From Wenzhouxiangella sp. (GTDB taxonomy: Bacteria > Pseudomonadota > Gammaproteobacteria > Xanthomonadales > Wenzhouxiangellaceae): 5,087 nt of DNA. The notes under the pieces were generated by a model that saw only the letters and a program-made list of their open reading frames with translations, ran no database searches and was not told where the DNA came from. The position numbers were made by a program, and so were the translations under genes. Numbering within the stretch: the stretch's first letter is position 1; every line of letters starts with the position of its first letter. The DNA lies in the NCBI GenBank assembly GCA_007135355.1, contig SLJA01000272.1, positions 1 to 5,087 on the forward strand, written 5' to 3'. Positions 1-5,087 of the stretch are shown one piece after another.

Positions 1-284
1 AGCCAGGCTCCGAAATCATCGATCCGGCTCTGCAAGGTGTAGTCGTAGTCCTCATCAGCCGGTCGGTCCGACAACCCCATGCCGATATGGTCCGGCACCA
101 GACAGCGATGCTCCCCGGAAAGCGCCTTGACCAACTCGCGGTAGTAGAACGACCAGGTCGGATTGCCGTGCACCATCACCACCGGCCGGCCCTCCAGCGG
201 GCCTTCGTCCAGGTAATGCAGCTTCAGCCCCGAGGCCAGCTCGAAGAAATTCGATTCGAAGGGATATAGGGGGGAGGAGAACAT
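1..284 (-). CDS. oleB: OleB, beta-lactone decarboxylase (alpha/beta hydrolase), partial, N-terminal 94 residues
   Basis: This is the start of an alpha/beta-hydrolase gene cut by the left window edge; reading leftward from ATG at 284-282 gives 94 open codons. The protein begins MFSSPLYPFESNFFELASG and carries the oxyanion-loop motif HGNPTWS at residues 39-45, followed by PDHIGMGLSDRP at 64-75. Both are typical of the haloalkane-dehalogenase-like branch of the fold. The nucleophilic Asp and the catalytic His would lie beyond the edge, so activity cannot be judged. In the ole pathway, OleB decarboxylates the cis-beta-lactone made by OleC to give a cis-olefin. Family alone would also allow a haloalkane dehalogenase or another hydrolase; the position directly downstream of oleA on the same strand makes OleB the best call. 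No good Shine-Dalgarno sequence precedes the ATG. The leader is C-rich, and an inverted repeat ends 10 bases upstream of the start. Confidence 0.85.
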   Translation of the reverse strand, partial: MFSSPLYPFESNFFELASGLKLHYLDEGPLEGRPVVMVHGNPTWSFYYRELVKALSGEHRCLVPDHIGMGLSDRPADEDYDYTLQSRIDDFGAW

Positions 285-294
285 TTGGGCGGGC

Positions 295-393
295 GTTACG
301 GTTTACGGTTTACGGTAAAGGGTTTACCAGCGCAGTCAAATCAGCTTCTCCCCGTAAACGTTAAACCCTACACCGTAAACCTTAACCCGTAAC
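295..393. repeat. Heptamer-based inverted repeat between oleA and oleB
   Basis: Two 32-base arms, 295-326 and the reverse complement of 362-393, align without gaps with 4 mismatches around a 35-base loop (327-361). The arms are built from a 7-base unit read as TTTACGG on the plus strand (GTAAACC in another phase on the minus strand), with near-tandem copies at 295-315 and again at 373-393. A smaller perfect hairpin, GGTAAA-GGG-TTTACC, lies at 314-328 and competes with the long stem. On the ole transcript the structure begins 7 bases after the oleA stop and ends 10 bases before the oleB ATG. It is more AT-rich than the flanking genes and has no U-run, so it does not look like an ordinary intrinsic terminator. 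I read it as a dispersed intergenic repeat or BIME-like insertion; any role in message processing or attenuation is inference. Confidence 0.8.
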
Positions 394-400
394 CCGTTCC

Positions 401-1417
401 TCACCAAACCACCTCAGACATCGCACAATTCAACCCCGACCCGATGCCCATGACGGCAATCCGATCCCCGCGCTTGACGCTGCCGTTGTCGACGATGTTG
501 GCCAGTACGGTGGGGATGGAGGCGGGGCCGATGTTGCCGAGGTGCGGGAAGATGCGATGGACGGTTTCGGGCTTGGCGCCGAAGGCGCGGATGACGGAGT
601 CGGTGTGGGCCTTGGAAACCTGGTGGATGACCACGTGGTCGAGTTCCTGCACCACCCAGCCGAGCACGGTACGGGCGGCGTTGAAGGTGACGGTGGCCAG
701 CTTCATGCCCTCAATCAGCAGGGTCTTGGTGTCGGTCCACATCTGATGGTTCCAGCCGCGACACAGCATGTTGAACTGGGTGGCGGCACGCGCGACACCG
801 CCGCGGTACTGATGGCCTTCCGGATGCAGGTCGGCGCGGGTGAGGACCATGGCGGCCGAACCGGAACCCAGGGTCAGGCTGGCGAACTCGGCGCGGAACT
901 GCTTTTCGGTGACGTCGGGCTGGCGCAGGCGCTCGATCGTATGCTCATTGATTTCGCGGCTGTTCTCGCCGTTGACGATCAGGGCGTAGTCGATCTCGCC
1001 GCGCTCGAGCATCTGGGCGGCAATGTTCATGCCGTTGACGAAGGCCAGGCAGGCATTGCCGACATCGAAGCTCTCGCAAGTGTCGGCCAGCTTGAGGTTG
1101 CCGTGCACCAGGCAGGCGGTCGACGGCTCGAGGAAGTCGCGGCACACGGATGTGTTGATCAGGATGCCGACCTGCTTGGGGTCGATATCGGCCCGGGCCA
1201 GGGCCTCGTGCGCGGCCAGCGTGGCGCCATCAGAAGGCTGCATGCCCACATCCCACAAGCGGCGTTCATGAATGCCGGCCAGGTCGATCAGCGGGTTTCC
1301 GGGCACGCCTAAACGCTTGAGCGTCGGGGCCAGCCGCTCGCCCACCTCTTCGCTGGCGATGGTGTGCGGCGCCTTGATGGCGGCGACGGATTTGATGACG
1401 ACGTTCTCATACAGCAT
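401..1417 (-). CDS. oleA: OleA, acyl-CoA head-to-head condensing enzyme (thiolase superfamily)
   Basis: OleA joins two fatty acyl-CoAs by a non-decarboxylative Claisen condensation to a 2-alkyl-3-keto acid, the first step of long-chain cis-olefin synthesis; it acts in the cytosol. The protein is FabH-like (KAS III) and 338 residues long from the chosen start, which from memory is the length of Xanthomonas campestris OleA. The nucleophile is C123 in DVGNACLAFVNGM. E97 in LEPST, H265 in VVIHQVS and N295 in HLGNIGPAS match the known OleA residues Glu117, Cys143, His285 and Asn315 with one constant offset of 20, so the active site is complete. The C-terminus GIGSGLNCAMSEVVW is also family-like. 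I chose ATG at 1417-1415 (MLYENVVIKS) over an in-frame TTG at 1459, because it matches the family N-terminus and the TTG falls at the predicted transcription start. A plain FabH is less likely given Glu97 and the following oleB. Confidence 0.93.
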   Translation of the reverse strand: MLYENVVIKSVAAIKAPHTIASEEVGERLAPTLKRLGVPGNPLIDLAGIHERRLWDVGMQPSDGATLAAHEALARADIDPKQVGILINTSVCRDFLEPSTACLVHGNLKLADTCESFDVGNACLAFVNGMNIAAQMLERGEIDYALIVNGENSREINEHTIERLRQPDVTEKQFRAEFASLTLGSGSAAMVLTRADLHPEGHQYRGGVARAATQFNMLCRGWNHQMWTDTKTLLIEGMKLATVTFNAARTVLGWVVQELDHVVIHQVSKAHTDSVIRAFGAKPETVHRIFPHLGNIGPASIPTVLANIVDNGSVKRGDRIAVMGIGSGLNCAMSEVVW

Positions 1418-1466
1418 GTGATGATTCCAGGCCCGCGGGGCAGGCTGTTCGAAAGACAATCGCTGG

Positions 1467-1472
1467 ATTATA
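1467..1472 (-). promoter_or_regulatory. Candidate -10 box of the oleA promoter
   Basis: The minus strand reads TATAAT, a perfect sigma-70 -10 hexamer, in the 104-base gap (1418-1521) between the kinase stop and the oleA ATG. Transcription would start near 1460, giving a leader of about 43 bases to the ATG at 1417. No convincing -35 hexamer lies at 16-19 bases spacing; TTGTCG at 1487-1482 is too close (9 bases). The call therefore rests on the -10 match and its position. The rest of this gap holds only a weak GGCC-GCTCA-GGCC inverted repeat at 1502-1514. Confidence 0.4.
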
Positions 1473-1521
1473 AGGCTTCAGCGACAACCGCGCCTGACGA
1501 TGGCCGCTCAGGCCGACAGCC

Positions 1522-4500
1522 TCATCCCACCAGCCGGTTGATCAAGGAGCGCAGCGCCAGCGGCTTGAGCGGCTTGTGCAACAACTCACAGCCGGCTTGG
1601 GCGGTGGCGTTTTTGAGGTCGGCGGTATGGTCGGCGCTGATCAGGATGACCGGAGCGAGGCAACCCTGGGCACGCAATTGCCGCAGCAACTCCAGGCCGG
1701 TACGTCCGTGGTCGAGGTGGTAATCGAGCAGCAGCAGATCAAAGCGGCCGGCCTGGGTTTCGCTCAGCGCCGCGTGCGGATTGGCCGCCGTGCGCACGGC
1801 AAAGCCCCAGCGCTTGAGCAGTTCCTGCAATGACCCCAGCATGCTGGGGTCGTTATCGACAACCAGCACCGAGGCCGCCGCCCGCGCCGGTTCCGGCGGC
1901 TGGGCAACCGGAGTCGGCGCGCGAGCGGGCACGGTGGCGACGCGCACACCAAACAAGGTGCCGCGGCCGGGTCGGCTATCAAGCACCAGTTCGTGGCCCA
2001 GCAGGCGCGCCATGCGCTCGGCGATGGCCAGACCAAGCCCCAGACCCGGGGCGTGCTGGTCCTGATCCAGACGGCGAAATTCTTCGAAGATTTCGGCTTG
2101 CTGATGCTCGGCGATTCCTTCGCCGGTGTCCCAGACTCCGGCCAGCACATGATCGCCCTGGCGCCGCGCACCCATGAGAATGCGGCCCTGGCGCGTATAG
2201 CGGACGGCGTTGGACAAGAAATTCTGCAGGATGCGGCGCAGCAACTGGGGATCGCTTTGGACCCATACGCTGGTGGCCACATAGTCCAGGCGCAGGCCGC
2301 GCTGACGGGCCAGCAGCGAGAACTCACCGTTGAGCTGCGCAAACAACTCGGCCAGCGGAAAACAACCGATGCGCGGCTGCAGGCCGCCGGCGTCCAGGCG
2401 CGAGATGTCGAGCAGCCCTTCAAGCAGGCGCTCGGTGGCCGACAAGGCACCGCTGATCTGACCCAGTGATTCGCGCTCGGGTATGGCGTTCAGACGGCTG
2501 CTGAGGCTGTGGGTCAAAAGCTGGGCCGCGTTGAGCGGCTGAACCAGGTCATGGCTGACCGCAGCCAGAAAGCGGCTCTTGGCCTCGGAGGCGCGCTCGG
2601 CCTCCAGCTTGGCCTCTTCCAGTTCGGCGGTGCGCGCGGCCACGCGTTGCTCAAGCGTTTCGTTGATTTGCTTGAGTTCCTCCGCAGTGCGGCGCGAGGT
2701 GGTGACGTCGGTGAAGGTGGCGACGAAACCGCCGCCGGGCATGGGATTACCGCGAATCTCGATGATGCGTCCATCCGGCCACGGCCGTTCGATGAGATGG
2801 CGCGAGCCGGCGCGCTTGTGCGCCAGGCGGCGCTCGATGCGCGCATCCACGTCGCCGCGGCCATCAAGCAGCCCGCGGCCGGCGTTGTGGCGCAGCAGAT
2901 CGGCCACCGGCTGGCCGACCCGGATCAACTCGCCGGGATAGTCGAACAAGGCCAGGTATGCCGCGTTCCAGGCCACCAGGCGCATGTCGGCATCGACCAC
3001 GCATACGCCCTGGCTCATGTTTTCCAGCGCACCGGACAGCACTTCCTGACTGAAGCGGGCCTGGGCCGCGGCCTCGCCGACCAGTTCGGCCACGGTATCC
3101 AGCGGCGCCGGGGCACGCTCGCGCGCCGCGTCCAGCAGCAATCGCGCCGAAGATGAACCCACCACGGCGGCCAGTTCCAGCTCCAGCCGCGCTTCGCGCT
3201 GGGCGGCATCTGCGTGGTCGGCCAGCACCGCGGCCATGCGCTGGCTGGGCAGAAAACGCAAGGCCAGCTGCTGGAGCACGGCCGGATCCAGCCTGGCCGA
3301 ACGTTCGTCCTCGTCTCCCGTGCGCGGCAAAGTGCGCGCAAGCAGCAGGGTCAGGGCCAGGTTGACCAGCAGGCTGATCAGCACGGCTCGGCTCAGTGGA
3401 TCCAGTGCGCCCAGACCGAGAAAGCGCTCGGGCGCCAGCAGTGTCAGCCCCAGGGGCCCGTCACTGACCCAGCCCGGCGCCGCCGCCCCGGCCAGCAGGG
3501 GCACAAACAAAATGTAGGCCCAGACCAATACACCGCCGAGCAACCCGAAGCTGACCGCGCGCGCCGGCAAAGCCGGTCGATAGACCGCCAGCACCACCGC
3601 CGGCCCCAGCTGGGCCAGCACAGAGAAGCTCAACGCGCCGATATCAGCCAACGCCTCGGCAGTGCCCACCAGGCGGCCGTAAACATAGGCCAGCAGCATG
3701 ATCACGCCAATCCCGAGCCGCCGCTGCAGTCGCACCGGGATGCCGCGCTCGCGCACCCTGACCCAGCCGCGATTGACCAGCGCGGGCGTCAACCAGTGGT
3801 TGCCAATCATGATCGACAGGGTCAGCGAGGCGAGGATGACCATGCCGGTGGCCGCGCTCAACCCGCCGAGGAAGGCAAACAGCGCCAACGCGCTCTGATC
3901 GTGTGCCAACGGCAGCAGCAGGACGTAGAGATCCGGCGGCGTAGCCTGCCCGGCCAGCAGCGCGTTGCCGGCCAAAGCCAGCGGCACGATGGGCAGGCTG
4001 ATCAGGATCAGGAACAGCGGAAACAGCCAGCGCGCAGCGCGCAAGTGCGATTCATCCCGGCACTCGACCACGCCGATATGGAACTGGTGCGGCAGGGTAA
4101 ACATGGCCAGGGCGCCGAGCAGGCTCAGGGTAATGAAACTGTCGGCATTGCTGAAAGCCGGCATGACGGTCCGGGCCGCCAGGTCGGCCGGACCACCGAA
4201 CAGGCCGAAAACGACGAACGCACCCAGCGCCAGCATGGCAGTGAGTTTGAGCAGCGATTCAAAGCCCATGGCGACAACCAGGCCGCGGTTGTGTTCGGTG
4301 GCCGAGGCCCGCCGAGTGCCGAACAGCATGGCGAACAGGGCCATGAACACGGCCACGTAAAAGGCCAGATCCAGCCAGGTGGTCAGTTCGGCCTCGTTGA
4401 CGGGGGTGCGCGTGAGCGCATCGAAGCTCATGGCCACGGCTTTCAGCTGCAGCGCGATGTAGGGGACGATACCGAACATGGCCACCGCCGTGACCGTGGC

Positions 4501-4851
4501 CGCCAGGCTGGACGACTTGCCGAAACGGGTGGCGATGAAGTCGGCAATGCTGGTGGAATTTTCCGCCTTGCTCAGGCGCACCAGCTTGAGCAGAAAGGGA
4601 AAGCCGAAGGCGAACAGCGCGATGGTGCCGATGAACGTCGGCGGAATCGGCCAGCCCGAGCGCGCGGCCTGGGTGGTGGTGCCGTAGAAGGTCCAGGCGG
4701 TGCAATAGACGGCCAGCGACAGCGAGTAGATGACCGGCCAGGCCTTGCGCGCCAGCGCCGGCCCGCGCTCGCCGTAGACCGCCACGGCGAACAACAGGCC
4801 CAGCCAGGCCAGTCCGGCCAGAATGACGGTTGCGGTCGACAAACTCAGCAC
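1522..4851 (-). CDS. SLC5-fused hybrid sensor histidine kinase, CrbS/MxtR-like
   Basis: An inner-membrane hybrid kinase of 1109 residues. Residues 1-505 form a sodium/solute symporter (SLC5) domain with about 13 hydrophobic segments and the motif LPHQFHIGVVE (253-263). A STAC-like linker follows (about 521-595). The PAS domain spans about 603-720 (NMSQGVCVVDAD at 611; FVATFTDVT at 709-717), then a coiled coil (about 721-760). The HisKA H-box SHDLVQPLNAA has phospho-acceptor H767. The HATPase has N877/N881, DTGEGI from D908 and GLGLGL at 936-941. The C-terminal receiver has D999/D1001, phospho-acceptor D1043 and K1093, so all key residues are present. Relatives CrbS (Vibrio) and MxtR (Pseudomonas) have this layout and a similar length; CrbS controls acetate use through a LuxR-type regulator. 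The ligand here is unknown, no partner gene is visible, and a CbrA-like role is an alternative. The start is GTG at 4851; an in-frame TAG at 4863-4861 rules out extension. No Shine-Dalgarno sequence is evident. Confidence 0.92.
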   Translation of the reverse strand: MLSLSTATVILAGLAWLGLLFAVAVYGERGPALARKAWPVIYSLSLAVYCTAWTFYGTTTQAARSGWPIPPTFIGTIALFAFGFPFLLKLVRLSKAENSTSIADFIATRFGKSSSLAATVTAVAMFGIVPYIALQLKAVAMSFDALTRTPVNEAELTTWLDLAFYVAVFMALFAMLFGTRRASATEHNRGLVVAMGFESLLKLTAMLALGAFVVFGLFGGPADLAARTVMPAFSNADSFITLSLLGALAMFTLPHQFHIGVVECRDESHLRAARWLFPLFLILISLPIVPLALAGNALLAGQATPPDLYVLLLPLAHDQSALALFAFLGGLSAATGMVILASLTLSIMIGNHWLTPALVNRGWVRVRERGIPVRLQRRLGIGVIMLLAYVYGRLVGTAEALADIGALSFSVLAQLGPAVVLAVYRPALPARAVSFGLLGGVLVWAYILFVPLLAGAAAPGWVSDGPLGLTLLAPERFLGLGALDPLSRAVLISLLVNLALTLLLARTLPRTGDEDERSARLDPAVLQQLALRFLPSQRMAAVLADHADAAQREARLELELAAVVGSSSARLLLDAARERAPAPLDTVAELVGEAAAQARFSQEVLSGALENMSQGVCVVDADMRLVAWNAAYLALFDYPGELIRVGQPVADLLRHNAGRGLLDGRGDVDARIERRLAHKRAGSRHLIERPWPDGRIIEIRGNPMPGGGFVATFTDVTTSRRTAEELKQINETLEQRVAARTAELEEAKLEAERASEAKSRFLAAVSHDLVQPLNAAQLLTHSLSSRLNAIPERESLGQISGALSATERLLEGLLDISRLDAGGLQPRIGCFPLAELFAQLNGEFSLLARQRGLRLDYVATSVWVQSDPQLLRRILQNFLSNAVRYTRQGRILMGARRQGDHVLAGVWDTGEGIAEHQQAEIFEEFRRLDQDQHAPGLGLGLAIAERMARLLGHELVLDSRPGRGTLFGVRVATVPARAPTPVAQPPEPARAAASVLVVDNDPSMLGSLQELLKRWGFAVRTAANPHAALSETQAGRFDLLLLDYHLDHGRTGLELLRQLRAQGCLAPVILISADHTADLKNATAQAGCELLHKPLKPLALRSLINRLVG

Positions 4852-4865
4852 TTGATCATGCTAAC

Positions 4866-4892
4866 CGCGGATGAACGCGGATGAACGCAGAT
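4866..4892. repeat. Decamer tandem repeat upstream of the kinase gene
   Basis: The unit CGCGGATGAA occurs twice exactly (4866-4875 and 4876-4885), followed by the partial variant CGCAGAT (4886-4892). Similar CGCGGATGAACGCAGAT-type strings are known to me as dispersed intergenic repeats in many proteobacterial genomes. This copy ends 14 bases before the kinase GTG, so it occupies the place where a ribosome binding site or the downstream end of a promoter would be expected. No function can be read from the sequence. Confidence 0.75.
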
Positions 4893-5010
4893 TTCCAAGC
4901 TACGCTCGGTTTGAGCGACCAACGGATCATTTGCTACAACCTTGGGGCGGACCTTGCGGATGTGGTGTCTCGGGAGACCTGGCCGACTGAAGGAAGTCGG
5001 ACGCTGCAAG
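4893..5010. other. Non-coding region with consecutive short hairpins
   Basis: I find no credible gene here. Three short inverted repeats lie in series: CGCTC-GGTTT-GAGCG at 4903-4917, GTCT-CGGG-AGAC at 4966-4977, and CCGACT-GAAGGA-AGTCGG at 4983-5000. They lead into the larger inverted repeat at 5011. The series could be part of a structured RNA, a leader of a gene starting to the right of the window, or a cluster of degenerate REP-like palindromes. No clear sigma-70 promoter for the leftward kinase gene stands out. Confidence 0.4.
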
Positions 5011-5087
5011 CCGTCCTCGGGCGGGGGAATGCGCTGAGGGCCTCGCCACCGCGTCGAACTGAAGCGTATTCCACCGCCCGAGGACGG
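5011..5087. repeat. REPIN-like paired inverted repeat at the right edge
   Basis: A 25-base arm at 5011-5035 is repeated in reverse complement at 5063-5087 with 2 mismatches, around a 27-base spacer. Each arm begins with its own small palindrome (CCGTC-CTCG-GGCGG) followed by a conserved tail (GGAATGCGCT in the left arm, GGAATACGCT in the right). Two REP-type singlets of about 25 bases facing each other across a short spacer is the layout of a REPIN, the element mobilised by RAYT (Y1/IS200-like) transposases. The window ends exactly at the outer base of the right arm, so the element or a neighbouring gene may continue. A long stem-loop terminator is an alternative, but no T-run is visible. Confidence 0.6.

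Noticed and set aside
295..393. CRISPR array reading of the heptamer repeats
   Set aside because: The units are 7 bases long, near-tandem and arranged as an inverted repeat, without repeat-length direct copies or unique spacers.
542..1312. Plus-strand open frame of 256 codons opposite oleA
   Set aside because: It is antisense to a gene with a complete catalytic set. The translation is a low-complexity mix of G, V, D, H and A with no recognisable motif.
1502..1514. GGCC-GCTCA-GGCC inverted repeat after the kinase stop as a terminator
   Set aside because: The stem is only 4 bp and no T-run follows on the minus strand, so an intrinsic terminator is not supported.
1764..2450. Minus-strand 228-codon frame within the kinase gene
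   Set aside because: It is out of phase with the kinase HisKA/HATPase domains and rich in S, R, P, A and C, as expected of a frame-shifted reading of GC-rich coding DNA.
3214..4884. Plus-strand open frame of 556 codons opposite the kinase
   Set aside because: It lies wholly antisense to the clearly recognisable SLC5/STAC region. Its Q-, R- and G-rich composition is typical of a high-GC shadow frame and shows no known domain.
4960..5037. Plus-strand short frame of 25 codons plus stop (M-W-C-L-G-R-P...)
   Set aside because: It has no ribosome binding site, runs through the hairpins and into the left arm of the inverted repeat, and resembles no protein I can name.

Overview
The window comes from a high-GC bacterium, most likely a gammaproteobacterium of the Xanthomonas/Lysobacter/Wenzhouxiangella type. 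I infer this from an OleA whose length (338 codons from the preferred start) and catalytic residues fit Xanthomonas campestris OleA, from an SLC5-fused hybrid sensor kinase of the CrbS/MxtR kind, and from the style of the intergenic repeats. No rRNA or other decisive marker is present, so the taxonomic call is tentative. All three recognisable genes are on the minus strand and read from right to left.

Layout. Positions 1-284 hold the first 94 codons of oleB, an alpha/beta-hydrolase gene that continues beyond the left edge. Positions 285-400 are a non-coding gap almost filled by a large inverted repeat made of GTAAACC-type heptamers. Positions 401-1417 are oleA, the thiolase-fold enzyme that starts long-chain olefin synthesis. 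Positions 1418-1521 separate oleA from the upstream gene and contain a perfect TATAAT box on the minus strand, probably the oleA promoter. Positions 1522-4851 encode a 1109-residue membrane hybrid histidine kinase: SLC5/sodium-solute-symporter domain, STAC-like linker, PAS, HisKA, HATPase and receiver. Positions 4852-5087 have no credible gene. They hold a decamer tandem repeat directly upstream of the kinase start, several short hairpins, and a 25-bp inverted repeat ending exactly at the right edge that looks like a REPIN (paired REP sequences).

How the genes work together. OleA condenses two fatty acyl-CoAs head to head into a 2-alkyl-3-keto acid. After reduction (OleD) and beta-lactone formation (OleC), both outside this window, OleB decarboxylates the beta-lactone to a cis-olefin. 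The oleA-oleB order fits an ole operon whose oleC and oleD would lie further left. The kinase is probably a separate transcription unit. Characterised relatives (CrbS, MxtR) sense carbon status such as acetate through a LuxR-type partner (CrbR/ErdR), and no partner gene is visible here. A regulatory link between the kinase and the ole genes is only suggested by adjacency.

The genes belong to known families. The least explained material is the three intergenic repeats, above all the heptamer inverted repeat between oleA and oleB and the REPIN-like element at the right edge.
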